Shown: in pieces, positions 35,958-44,491 of the stretch | Layout of the letters: every line of letters starts with the position of its first letter | Numbering within the stretch: position 1 is the stretch's first letter | Notes under the pieces: generated by a model | Told to the model about the DNA's origin: nothing | Databases searched by the model: none | The model's input: the letters and a program-made list of their open reading frames with translations, nothing else | Translations under genes and position numbers: made by a program | Source of the DNA: Colwellia sp. | GTDB lineage: Bacteria > Pseudomonadota > Gammaproteobacteria > Enterobacterales > Alteromonadaceae | DNA length: 64,000 bases | Assembly (NCBI GenBank): GCA_013215465.1 | Contig: JABSOW010000017.1 | Coordinates: 40,435-104,434, forward strand | Reading direction: 5' to 3'

Positions 35958-36697
35958 TTATAACTGGAAATTCAATTGCTGAATGCTGGCTTAAGATGCT
36001 CAACAAAATAGTCATTTGTTCAGGGAAAGAGATATCTCCCTTAATGATAAAAATAAAGATTACTGATGAACACCCCGAGTATGAGCAAGAATTAGAAGAG
36101 GATATTAATAAATTTATAGGTGGATTAAAGTCAAAACAACCGAAGATAAACACAACAGCTGGAACAATTTTCCCTGTGAGTCTTTCCGGCGGAAAAGCAT
36201 CGGTTTTTGAGCGATACAGTAGAATTAAAAAACCCTTACTTAATGATAAAAGAAATAAAAAAGGCACATATTTTCATCGCTTAATGGCTTACGGCGGGAC
36301 ATACAAGGCACCAGTAAATCAACTTCAGCATATTATTAATACATACAATTCAGGGATACATAGACGAAGCGCGCTCATCGCCACGATATTTGACCCTACT
36401 TTAGACCATAAGGCCACTCCATTACTTGGTTTTCCTTGCTTGCAGCAAGTATGCTTTGTTCCTAACCCTAAAAATAAGGAGTTAAGTTTAAATGCTATTT
36501 ATGCCATGCAATACGTCGATGTTCGTGCGTACGGTAATTATTTAGGTTTGGTTAATTTGGGTGTATTTATGGCAAAAGAAATGAATTTAAAGTTTTGCCA
36601 ACTAAATTGCATGTTAAGTGTTGCTGCTTTAGATAAAATGACGAAAGCCAAGGCGAGGAGTTTGGTAAATAAATACTCTGACAGGGTGGAGTTTTGA
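35954..36697 (+). CDS. Thymidylate-synthase-fold pyrimidine hydroxymethylase candidate
   Basis: The 247-residue protein shows the thymidylate synthase core in divergent form: the nucleophile Cys162 in 'LGFPCLQQVCFVP' and 'AIYAMQYVDVRAYGNYLGLVNLGVFMAKEMNL' (181-212), matching the enzyme's 'YQRS.D.FLG.P.N...Y' region with Asp189 kept. The phosphate-binding Arg and the base-reading Asn are not at their usual places in my hand alignment, so the substrate may not be plain dUMP. Phage relatives make 5-hydroxymethyl-dUMP or -dCMP. It is an inferred source of a modified pyrimidine. It is coupled to both neighbours by 4-base overlaps. Confidence 0.78.
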   Translation: MIITGNSIAECWLKMLNKIVICSGKEISPLMIKIKITDEHPEYEQELEEDINKFIGGLKSKQPKINTTAGTIFPVSLSGGKASVFERYSRIKKPLLNDKRNKKGTYFHRLMAYGGTYKAPVNQLQHIINTYNSGIHRRSALIATIFDPTLDHKATPLLGFPCLQQVCFVPNPKNKELSLNAIYAMQYVDVRAYGNYLGLVNLGVFMAKEMNLKFCQLNCMLSVAALDKMTKAKARSLVNKYSDRVEF

Positions 36698-37677
36698 TAT
36701 TTAAAAAATTAGACCCTATTAAACCATCTGCAGTTTATGATACTTATTGGAGGTTTGCGCATAAAAGACACGAAACCTTCTTGGCTCGTTTGCGGGGGCA
36801 TGAAGGGGGTGTGGATGATGACATTATTTCAAAATATAAATTCACTAACGCTTACCGGGTTTGCGATAGGGTCAGTCAGTATTTAATAAAAGATGTCATA
36901 TATAGCAATAAGCTTTCAATTGAAGATGTGTTTTTACGTATCATTCTTTTTAAGTTATTTAATAAAATTGAAACGTGGGAGTTACTTGAAAGTAAGTTTG
37001 GGCAAATCACAAAAGAGACGTTTTCAGTTAAGCATTTTCGCCGCTTCTTTGATGAAGAAATGAATAGTGGGCGAGTGCTGTATTCTAATGCATATATGAT
37101 GGCTTCAGGGTGTGGAGCGTTCGATGTGACAAGGAAGCATCATGCTCATATGTTATTGGTCGAAAAAATGCTAAAAGAAGAGCTTCCCTCTCAAATTCAA
37201 GACTGTACTACCATGAGTGCTGGGTATGATTTGTTATTATCATACCCATTAATTGGTAAGTTTTTAGCGTATCAATATATTACGGATATAAATTACAGTG
37301 AGATAACTGATTTTTCAGAAAGGGAATTCACCATCCCAGGCCCTGGTGCTAGGGATGGGATTCGAAAATGCTTTACATCGCTAGGGGGAATTACTGAAAC
37401 CGAATTGATAAAAATGCTAACTGAGCGTCAAGAATACGAATTTGAGAGGCTTGGTTTGGACTTTAAATACTTAGGTGGACGCCGCCTTCAGTACATAGAT
37501 ATTCAAAATGTATTCTGTGAAACAGACAAGTACAGTCGAGTCGCACACCCTGATATTATTGGTATTTCAGGAAGAACCAGGATTAAGCAATTATTTAAAC
37601 CCAACAAGAAAACAATTGATTACTTTTTTCCACCAAAATGGAAAGTAGATATGGAGGCGTTATATGGACATAAATGA
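36694..37677 (+). CDS. 5-hmdU DNA kinase helical-domain family protein
   Basis: The 327-residue, largely helical protein has the family signature 'KYKFTNAYRVCDRVSQYLIKDVIY' (residues 47-70) and a late 'FTIPGPGARDGIRKCF' block (about 215-230), as in the phage 5-hydroxymethyl-dU DNA kinase helical domain (also called alpha-glutamyl/putrescinyl thymine pyrophosphorylase family). It has no P-loop, unlike phage forms fused to a kinase. The family acts on, or is predicted to act on, hypermodified thymine in DNA. The start is TTG overlapping the previous stop (TTGA). Databases often call it 'nucleotide kinase domain-containing'. Confidence 0.75.
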   Translation: MIFKKLDPIKPSAVYDTYWRFAHKRHETFLARLRGHEGGVDDDIISKYKFTNAYRVCDRVSQYLIKDVIYSNKLSIEDVFLRIILFKLFNKIETWELLESKFGQITKETFSVKHFRRFFDEEMNSGRVLYSNAYMMASGCGAFDVTRKHHAHMLLVEKMLKEELPSQIQDCTTMSAGYDLLLSYPLIGKFLAYQYITDINYSEITDFSEREFTIPGPGARDGIRKCFTSLGGITETELIKMLTERQEYEFERLGLDFKYLGGRRLQYIDIQNVFCETDKYSRVAHPDIIGISGRTRIKQLFKPNKKTIDYFFPPKWKVDMEALYGHK

Positions 37678-38572
37678 ATATCAAGCAAATGCAGTTGGTA
37701 CTCAGCAATTTGATAGCAAGACGGAACAAGGTATCACTATTGCTTTGCTGGGTCTTTCTGGCGAGGTTGGCGAGCTCCTTACTGAATATAAAAAGAAAAT
37801 GCGCGATGGCGAAAGCTATAACATGTTTAGAGATAAGGTCATTGAGGAAATGGGGGATATTATGTGGTATTTATCCTCAATTGCTGCGTACGAAGATATT
37901 GAATTTAGCGAAATCCTTAAAAGAAATTTAGATAAAGTCGACGATAGGTGGCACGATATTAATAGCTTAGGGCAATTCCCATTTGAGCATTCGTATCTTG
38001 ATGATGATTGCATAGAGAAGGAGCGGTTTCCTAGGGAGTTTGTTCTCGAGTTTAAAGAAGAGGTTGACGAAAATAACGATGAGAAGGTGATTATTTCAGT
38101 CAATGGCAGGCAGTTCGGTGACCACTTAAAAGACAACTCTTATGACCCTGATTTTTATAGGTATCATGATATATTTCATTTTTCTTATGTCGTTATTTTG
38201 GGTTGGTCACCTGTTGTTCGTGGTTTTTTTGGCTGCAAAAGGAAAAAGGATTATAAAAGAGATGAGGTTGAAGATGGCGGGAGAGCCATTGCTATTGATG
38301 AGGCTATATCTGTTTTAATTTTTGAATACGCCAGGAATCATAATTTCTTTAAAGATATTGGTGGTGTAGATTATGATTTGTTACGCACTATAAAATTACT
38401 AACTAAAAACCTGGAAGTTAAAAAGTGCACTTTAAAGCAATGGGAGCAAGCAATCTTATTGGGCTTTGATATTTGGCATAAATTAAAAGAAAAGCGAACA
38501 GGGCGCGTTGTTTGTAGTATGCAAGATAGAAGCATGATTTTTGAAGATGTAAAAACACTAAAACCCGCGTGA
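37664..38572 (+). CDS. MazG-like pyrophosphohydrolase with extra C-terminal domain
   Basis: The 302-residue protein. Residues 1-105 are a MazG domain with the metal-binding pattern 'GEVGELLTEYKK' (Glu34, Glu37) and 'VIEEMGDIMWYL' (Glu61, Glu62, Asp65). Residues about 125-300 form a second domain with 'YHDIFHFSYVVILGWSPVVRGF' and 'DGGRAIAIDEAISVLIFEYAR', seen in MazG proteins linked to DNA-base modification operons. Expected role: hydrolyse (d)NTPs to monophosphates, clearing an unwanted nucleotide or supplying a dNMP. It overlaps the preceding gene by 14 bases, with GGAGG upstream. Last gene of the operon. Confidence 0.83.
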   Translation: MDINEYQANAVGTQQFDSKTEQGITIALLGLSGEVGELLTEYKKKMRDGESYNMFRDKVIEEMGDIMWYLSSIAAYEDIEFSEILKRNLDKVDDRWHDINSLGQFPFEHSYLDDDCIEKERFPREFVLEFKEEVDENNDEKVIISVNGRQFGDHLKDNSYDPDFYRYHDIFHFSYVVILGWSPVVRGFFGCKRKKDYKRDEVEDGGRAIAIDEAISVLIFEYARNHNFFKDIGGVDYDLLRTIKLLTKNLEVKKCTLKQWEQAILLGFDIWHKLKEKRTGRVVCSMQDRSMIFEDVKTLKPA

Positions 38573-38627
38573 TTCTCGATGTGGTTAAGGGTGCGTTCTA
38601 TTTTGAAGATTTAATATCTTTAATTTC

Positions 38628-38656
38628 ATAATACGAATGAGACTTGTTCGTATTAT
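38628..38656 (+). terminator. Hairpin after the modification operon
   Basis: ATAATACGAA and TTCGTATTAT form a perfect 10-bp stem with a nine-base loop, 55 bases after the MazG stop. There is no T run, so it may be a weak or bidirectional terminator. Confidence 0.5.
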
Positions 38657-38664
38657 AAAATTAT

Positions 38665-38915
38665 TTACTCTCCACTTGCTAGTTTAAGTCCCTTGAATCC
38701 AGTAACTGATAAACTACCTATTGCAGCTTCAGCTATATGGTTACTCCACCAATTCATTAACTTACGTCTACGTTCAAGGTACTCAGCGCGATTATAAGCG
38801 CCTCTAACTTTATTTTTGTCTACATGTTCTAATGCTGATTCAATGATGTCAGGAGCATGGTTCTGTTCGTTTAATGGAGCTCTTCCGTAGATGAAAGGCT
38901 CTATGTTCCATAATT
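38665..38915 (-). pseudogene. C-terminal fragment of a P4-type integrase
   Basis: The minus strand reads 'SALEHVDKNKVRGAYNRAEYLERRRKLMNWWSNHIAEA', the conserved end of P4-family integrases, and stops at 38665. The rest of the gene is absent. It faces a different, opposite-strand integrase wreck at 39246, so at least two P4-type integrases were lost here. Confidence 0.85.
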
Positions 38916-39245
38916 CGAGTGATTATGATACAACGTGTTGATATTTCTAGTTTTTGTGTGTAAGTTACTGATAAGGAAACGGATGATTACGTGTGCATCA
39001 CACTGTGCATCACGAGGAATCCATTAATGATTAAGTTGTTTTTTATCAACTATTTATTCTTGATAGCTCATAATCGTGCCAAAGAATAGTAGGTTGCTCG
39101 CCGGTGTTCACAGATATTTTATTATTCATGACTTTTTTTAACTCTATGTTTTATAGTTGTTTAATTGTCCGTGTAAATCCACTGGGTTTCTTGGTTCAAA
39201 TAAAAATGTACCCATAGACGGATTGTAATTATTGGACCAAAACTT
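38916..39245. other. Junction between two integrase wrecks
   Basis: No gene is seen. It lies between oppositely oriented integrase fragments and probably holds the decayed attachment region. Confidence 0.4.
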
Positions 39246-39960
39246 ATGTCATTATCAGATAGAAAATTAAGCTCCTTATATCGCTAAATCTGAGCTAGCT
39301 GATCGTGATGGCTTGACCGTTAGGATCACAGGCAACGCAATAATTACCTTTAATTATCGCTTTAGATGACACGGTAAGCAACAACGAATAAAAATAGGAC
39401 GCTATCCTGATATCAAAATAGGAGAAGCTAGAATTAAAGCGGGTGAATATAGGCAGGTATTACAGGATGGTCTTGATCCTAGAAGTTATGTGGTTAGCCA
39501 ACAAGAATGCCGGTTGTTAGGTGGTCTTTGCAGTGACTTTATGGAAAAATACGCGACTAAGGTGTTATCACCAAAGACAATTGTTTTATATAAATTATTC
39601 AACAAAAAGTATGTACAACCGAATGCTAATATCGATGTTGAGCGATATTAATAGACAGACTGGATAAAAATTTTTGATGCTATCAAAGATGGTACAAGCG
39701 CCAGCAATGCAGGAAGCATATTAAAGCGTGTAAAGACTATCATAAGGTGGTCAAATGCTAGAGGGGAAATTGCAAACTCTCATTGCTTGGATATTTCTGT
39801 AAAAGCGATAGGAGCTGACCAAACTAGAAGGGATCGTGTTTTAGAGTGGAATGAAGTTTCAGGACTATGGCGACAAATTGAATCAAGCAAAACCACACCT
39901 AAGTGTAAAATATGTGTTCAACTGTTAATTTTTACGCCCAACGTAATGATAAAATCTCAA
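39246..39960 (+). pseudogene. Degraded P4-type integrase, N-terminal and central part
   Basis: The plus strand begins at an ATG ('MSLSDRKL') and continues through frameshifts and stops: 'LADRDGLTVRITGNAIITFNYR' and 'RIKIGRYPDIKIGEARIKAGEYRQVLQDGLDPR' (DUF4102-type arm-binding domain), then 'AGSILKRVKTIIRWSNARGEIANSH' (core-binding domain) and the beginning of the catalytic domain near 39860. The remaining catalytic part is lost. Confidence 0.85.
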
Positions 39961-40007
39961 CTATGATTAAACTAGCGTATTCTCTAAACCAATAAGGTAG
40001 AGCAAAG

Positions 40008-40817
40008 ATGCTGAACAGAGCTAGTCAGTTGATTTTGTGTGTTTTGTTAACAAAAATGCTGATATTTGATAGTTCATCAGTGCTAGCTGAACAAAATAAG
40101 GCTGATTATGTCGATGAGATGAACATTGAGTTTATCCTTATCAAGCCAGGCCATTTTATTATGGGCAGGGATGCCAGTGTTAAAATAGGATATGATCCTG
40201 AATTACCTGCTCACGAGGTTAAAATAAAACAATCATTCTATCTCGCCAAATATGAAACAACCCAAGCTCAGTGGCAATTGGTGATGAATAACAATCCGGC
40301 TAATTTTGTTGATCCCAGGCGGCCAGTGGAAAATATCAGTTTTAAAGATATACAAAAATACATCAATAAACTTAACCAACTTTATCCAAACTTAACTTAC
40401 CGTTTACCAACGGAAGCCCAATGGGAGTACGCTGTCAGAGCGGGTACAGAGAGCGTCTATTTCTTTGGTGCTAGCGAAGGTTGGTTAAGCAACTATGGCT
40501 GGTATATCAGCAATACGCCCAGTGGTACTCAACCTGTGGGCTTACTGGCTGCAAATGCTTGGGGCTTGCACGATATGTATGGCAATGTTGCTGAATGGGT
40601 AGAAGATTGCTGGCATGTAAATTACATTGATGCCCCAAAAGATGGCAGCTCCTGGCTTGACAATACCAACTGGTTTACCAATAACTGCAAAGAACGGGTA
40701 TTGCGTGGCGGCTCTTGGTTCAGCCCCGCATTTGAACTGCGTTCAGCCTACAGATTTAAACACTTCAACTTTAACCGTTCACAACACAAAGGTTTTAGGC
40801 TGGCTCTGGACAAATAA
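40008..40817 (+). CDS. SUMF1/FGE-fold exported protein without the FGE cysteines
   Basis: The 269-residue protein has a signal peptide (about 1-27) and the formylglycine-generating-enzyme-like fold: 'FYLAKYETTQAQWQLVMNNNPANF', 'YRLPTEAQWEYAVRAGT', 'GLHDMYGNVAEWVEDCW' and 'RVLRGGSWFSPAFELRSAYRF'. True sulfatase-activating enzymes have a Cys pair in the segment after 'RGGS'; here that segment has none, so it is probably not the maturation enzyme for the sulfatases in this window. It could be a regulatory or substrate-binding member of the fold. A MITE-like element follows. Confidence 0.82.
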   Translation: MLNRASQLILCVLLTKMLIFDSSSVLAEQNKADYVDEMNIEFILIKPGHFIMGRDASVKIGYDPELPAHEVKIKQSFYLAKYETTQAQWQLVMNNNPANFVDPRRPVENISFKDIQKYINKLNQLYPNLTYRLPTEAQWEYAVRAGTESVYFFGASEGWLSNYGWYISNTPSGTQPVGLLAANAWGLHDMYGNVAEWVEDCWHVNYIDAPKDGSSWLDNTNWFTNNCKERVLRGGSWFSPAFELRSAYRFKHFNFNRSQHKGFRLALDK

Positions 40818-40849
40818 ACTAACCAATAACAAAGCTCGATTAAGGTTAA

Positions 40850-41009
40850 TACCAATCTCACTAAGTATGTGATCATTTCTACTTGTTAAAACCACCAACT
40901 ACTTCGTTATTTATTTAATAATTATAACAACTAGTTATTAAAATAAATACCTTGTATTTGGCAGTTTTTCCTACGTATAAAATAGATCACCAATTTAATG
41001 AAACTGGTA
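40850..41009. mobile_element. MITE-like element, TACCARTYTCAYTAA ends
   Basis: A 160-base segment bounded by imperfect inverted repeats: TACCAATCTCACTAAG at the left and the complement TACCAGTTTCATTAAA at the right, 19 of 25 positions matching. It has no coding content. Ends of this kind recur as small dispersed elements in this bacterial group. Confidence 0.65.
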
Positions 41010-41747
41010 CAACTCATCCTCAGCCTATGGGTAGCGGTCACCTATAAGCACACCTCAGATCCAAATCAGACTGCCATAATTTGTTAAAAGCAAAGATTGC
41101 TTCTTTTTACTTACTGCGCTGAGAATTCAAAAACGCTAACTAAAGCTCGAATTTTTAAAAAATACCAGTCAGCTTATGACTGGTATTTTTGTTTACAAAC
41201 CATATCAAATCTTCCTCATTTTTAAAATTGAGATACGGTATTGATAGCCATCTTTACTATTTAATTGGCGGTGCTGACGATAAGTCAGTAGATATATTTT
41301 TCTTTTTGAGTACTTCTTCCTGTAGTAGATTGGCTTGAATATTTGATTTTTGCGTTAGGTTGATGAGGTGATAGGGGCGGAAATTCATCAGGGCTAGAGG
41401 CATCAAATGATATCTCAGCTAAAAGCCGAATATATGGCTGTAATGCATTCTATTTCAACGATTTAAATTGTCTTGCAATAGGAGAGGGTCCATATATGGT
41501 ATAACCGCTTGGTAAACACGTAAGCACCGTTTTTTCTAAAAATTCACTTGGGATTTTAGTTGTGTTTAGTGGTCGAACCAGTTAGATTGATTAATAATTC
41601 TTATTTAACCTGAGTTTTGTTTAAGAGATAGCTAGCCTATCGCAAACGAATTTAACGTAGAAGTGAGTAAAATAGCTGCTAGATAAACATTTATTAAGCA
41701 GAGTTTAGGTTATTTAATAAGTAACTTTAAATAAAGCGAGTAACAAT
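41010..41747. other. Intergenic region, no gene seen
   Basis: Apart from the orphan terminator at 41160-41194, I see no gene or RNA in this stretch. Confidence 0.5.
41160..41194 (+). terminator. Orphan strong intrinsic terminator
   Basis: AAATACCAGTCA / TGACTGGTATTT (12-bp stem, loop GCTTA) followed by TTGTTT. No intact plus-strand gene ends nearby; the closest stop is 343 bases upstream, before the MITE. Confidence 0.75.
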
Positions 41748-42464
41748 ATGTCTAAAACACAATTAACTACCCAGGGTAGTGTCGCCATACTGACGATGAC
41801 TAATGGCGAAAATCGCCATAATCCAGAGTTCGCTAAAGAAATGCAGCAGCAATTAGCAGCGGTATTATCAAATGAAGAGTATAAAGCATTAATTATAACC
41901 TCTGATAACGATAAAAATTGGAGTTTAGGTATTGATGTTAATTGGTTAATGCCGGCGATGAAGCAGAAAAAAGCGGATGAAATTCGTGGCTTTATGCATG
42001 ACATGGACGATATATTTAAAACACTATTATTATTCCCTATCCCTGTTATTGCCGCTATAAATGGCCATGCTTTTGGCAATGGCGCCATTTTATCTTGCGC
42101 TTGTGATTTTCGCTTTATGCGTAATGACCGTGGCTATTTTTGTTTTCCTGAAGTGGATCTTTCTATTCCGTTTTTACCGGGCATGTTAGCTTTTGTTAAA
42201 AAGGCTATACCTGATTATCGATTAAATGAAATGATATTAACTGGGCGTAGAGTGACCGGTGATGAACTTGCTAAAGATCATGTTATAGCGCAAGCATTCT
42301 CTGATAATGAGGCTTTACAAGCGGGAGCATTAGCATTTGCTAAAGGCTTTGATAAAAAACGACCTATTTTTGGTGAGCATAAAAAACGGTTACACAAAGA
42401 AATTATTAATATTATTGATACCGAGAATCAAACTTTTATTGATAACTTACAATTGATGATGTAA
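41748..42464 (+). CDS. Enoyl-CoA hydratase/isomerase family protein
   Basis: The 238-residue crotonase-fold protein has the oxyanion-hole blocks 'SLGIDVNWL' (about 62-70) and 'INGHAFGNGAILSCACDFRFM' (about 104-124). It is shorter than classical hydratases (about 260 residues) and resembles the small delta3,delta2-enoyl-CoA isomerase-like group. Expected role: double-bond handling in fatty-acid breakdown. The SDR gene 76 bases downstream probably belongs to the same transcript, together suggesting unsaturated fatty-acid beta-oxidation. Confidence 0.85.
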   Translation: MSKTQLTTQGSVAILTMTNGENRHNPEFAKEMQQQLAAVLSNEEYKALIITSDNDKNWSLGIDVNWLMPAMKQKKADEIRGFMHDMDDIFKTLLLFPIPVIAAINGHAFGNGAILSCACDFRFMRNDRGYFCFPEVDLSIPFLPGMLAFVKKAIPDYRLNEMILTGRRVTGDELAKDHVIAQAFSDNEALQAGALAFAKGFDKKRPIFGEHKKRLHKEIINIIDTENQTFIDNLQLMM

Positions 42465-42540
42465 TGAATTTAATGAGCTAAAGTTAACTAACTAAAGCTA
42501 ACGAATTTAAGTGAACGAGTTTAAGTGAAAGGAATTTTAT

Positions 42541-43362
42541 ATGAGTATTCAATTTGATTTTTCAGGAAAAAATGTATTTGTTGTTGGTGGCACCAGTGGT
42601 ATTAATTTAGGTATAGCCTGTGGTTTTGCTCGATGGGGAGCTAAAGTTGCGGTGGCATCTCGTAATCAAGAAAAAGTTGATAATGCTGTGGCAACATTAA
42701 CCGCGTTAGGTGCACAAGCATTTGGTGTTACCTTTGATGTTCGACAATTTGAAGACGTTGAACAAGGCTTTGTCCAAGTTGCAGACTTTTTTGATGGTGA
42801 TATTGACGTACTTATTTCGGGTGCCGCTGGTAATTTTCCGTCGCGTGTTAATGATATGTCGGTGAATGCGATACGTTCAGTGTTAGAAATTGACTTACTC
42901 GGTACTTTTCATGTGATGAAAGCTAGCCATGGTTACCTTAAAAAGCCTGGCGCCAGCGTTGTTAATATATCAGCCCCTCAGGCTTTTATACCTATGACCC
43001 ATCAGGCACATGTGTGCTCAGCTAAAGCAGGCGTTGATATGATCACGCGTAACTTGTCAATGGAATGGGGTACAGATGGTATTCGAGTGAATTCGATAGT
43101 GCCTGGCCCTATTCATGGTACTGAAGGTATGGCTCGCTTAGCGCCAACCCCTGAACTAGAAAAATCAGTAACAGATTCTGTGCCCTTAGGCCGTCAAGGA
43201 ACAGTAGATGATATTGCTAATGCTGCGGGTATGCTTAGCAGTGAACAATCATCTTATATTACCGGTGCCATTTTACCTGTTGACGGTGGTTGGAGCCAAT
43301 CTGGGGCTACTTGGTTTATGGCAAATATGTCAACGATGTTAGATAAAATGCAAGCAAAGTAG
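42541..43362 (+). CDS. 2,4-dienoyl-CoA-reductase-like SDR
   Basis: The 273-residue Rossmann protein has the NADP motif 'VVGGTSGINLGIA' (about 14-26) and 'SVDNGAAGNFPS'-type 'ISGAAGNFPSRVNDMS'. The usual Tyr of YxxxK is absent: 'HVCSAKAGVDMITR' has Val four residues before the Lys. The same lack is known in peroxisomal 2,4-dienoyl-CoA reductase (DECR2), and the following 'GIRVNSIVPGPIHGTEGMARL' also matches that group. It probably reduces 2,4-dienoyl-CoA in unsaturated fatty-acid breakdown, with the neighbouring crotonase. Confidence 0.82.
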   Translation: MSIQFDFSGKNVFVVGGTSGINLGIACGFARWGAKVAVASRNQEKVDNAVATLTALGAQAFGVTFDVRQFEDVEQGFVQVADFFDGDIDVLISGAAGNFPSRVNDMSVNAIRSVLEIDLLGTFHVMKASHGYLKKPGASVVNISAPQAFIPMTHQAHVCSAKAGVDMITRNLSMEWGTDGIRVNSIVPGPIHGTEGMARLAPTPELEKSVTDSVPLGRQGTVDDIANAAGMLSSEQSSYITGAILPVDGGWSQSGATWFMANMSTMLDKMQAK

Positions 43363-43370
43363 TTTTTATA

Positions 43371-43460
43371 CCCAAGCGGCTTGAAGCTGTTTGGGAACCG
43401 CTAACTTTTCTGCCCTTTTCTTTTTCTTTATTCTGCCACCCATAATAACTTGGGCATATC
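43371..43460. mobile_element. REP/MITE-like element before the Y1 transposase gene
   Basis: Bounded by ATACCCAAG at the left and CTTGGGCATA at the right, a near-perfect inverted pair. It contains the internal palindrome CCCAAGC...GCTGTTTGGG. It sits 50 bases upstream of a REP-associated transposase gene. The ATACCCA ends recall the elements at 46573 and 51747. Confidence 0.5.
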
Positions 43461-43510
43461 TTCATCTATAAACTAGACTTAATTTACCCTTATTAAGTCT
43501 GGTGATTAGT

Positions 43511-44491
43511 ATGCCTAAGCCTCGTTCACAACAAATTAGTTTATTGGACACCCCGTTTTATCACATTTGTAGCCGCACGGTACGAAAGGCATTTTTGTGT
43601 GGGGTAGACCAAGAAACGGGTGTCAGTTATGAACATAGACGCGCATGGATTGAACAGCGACTTTTTAAATTAGCGCAAGTTTTTGCCATTGACATTTGCG
43701 CCCATGCCGTGATGCATAATCATTTACATATCGTGCTACACGTTGATAGTGAGCAAGCGAAAACGTGGTCAACCGCTGAGGTACTAAAACGTTGGCATCA
43801 GTTATTCAAAGGCACATTACTTACTCAAAGATATCAAAATAAACAACCCCTTGATAAGTTCCAACTAGCGATGGTTGAAAGCACCGCTGCTATTTATAAA
43901 CAACGATTAATTGATATTAGCTGGTTTATGCGTTCACTCAATGAGCCTATCGCCCGACAAGCCAATCGCGAAGACAACTGTACCGGACACTTTTGGGAAG
44001 GGCGCTTTAAATCTCAAGCCTTGCTTGATGAAGGCGCCTTATTATCTTGCATGGCTTATGTTGATTTAAATCCCGTTCGCGCTGCGATTGCACCGACACC
44101 GGAAAAATCTGACTTTACCAGTATTCAATTACGGATAAAAGCGGCGATTAAAGGAAAGCAACCTAAAGCCTTACTGCCTTTTTCAGGCAATGAACATCAA
44201 CAAAAGAAGAAGGGCATTTGCTTTAGCTTAAAAGACTATTTAACACTGGTTGATGAAACAGGGCGTATATTGCGTAACGACAAACGCGGTGCTATCAATA
44301 TGAAAACAGTCAATATTTTAGCAAGGTTACACATCAGTGAAGAAAGTTGGTTAAAACTAACGACAGATTTTGAAGGTATATTCACCGGAGCGGCAGGTAC
44401 CGCCGAACACTTATGTGAATTTAGCGAACATGTTGGTTTACAACGCACGCATGGGTTAGCCAATGCTCAGGCCTGCTTAAATAGCGCATAA
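43511..44491 (+). CDS. REP-associated (Y1, HUH) transposase
   Basis: The 326-residue single-strand transposase has the opening 'PRSQQISLLDTPFYHICSRTVRKAFLC', the HUH motif in 'AVMHNHLHIVLH' and, further on, 'AIYKQRLIDISWFMRSLNEPIARQANREDNCTGHFWEGRFKSQAL' with the Tyr-bearing region. Such RAYT proteins process REP palindromes and are usually single-copy and domesticated. The ATG at 43511 fits the conserved start better than that at 43502. Three short elements with ATACCCA ends in the window could be its substrates. Confidence 0.88.
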   Translation: MPKPRSQQISLLDTPFYHICSRTVRKAFLCGVDQETGVSYEHRRAWIEQRLFKLAQVFAIDICAHAVMHNHLHIVLHVDSEQAKTWSTAEVLKRWHQLFKGTLLTQRYQNKQPLDKFQLAMVESTAAIYKQRLIDISWFMRSLNEPIARQANREDNCTGHFWEGRFKSQALLDEGALLSCMAYVDLNPVRAAIAPTPEKSDFTSIQLRIKAAIKGKQPKALLPFSGNEHQQKKKGICFSLKDYLTLVDETGRILRNDKRGAINMKTVNILARLHISEESWLKLTTDFEGIFTGAAGTAEHLCEFSEHVGLQRTHGLANAQACLNSA

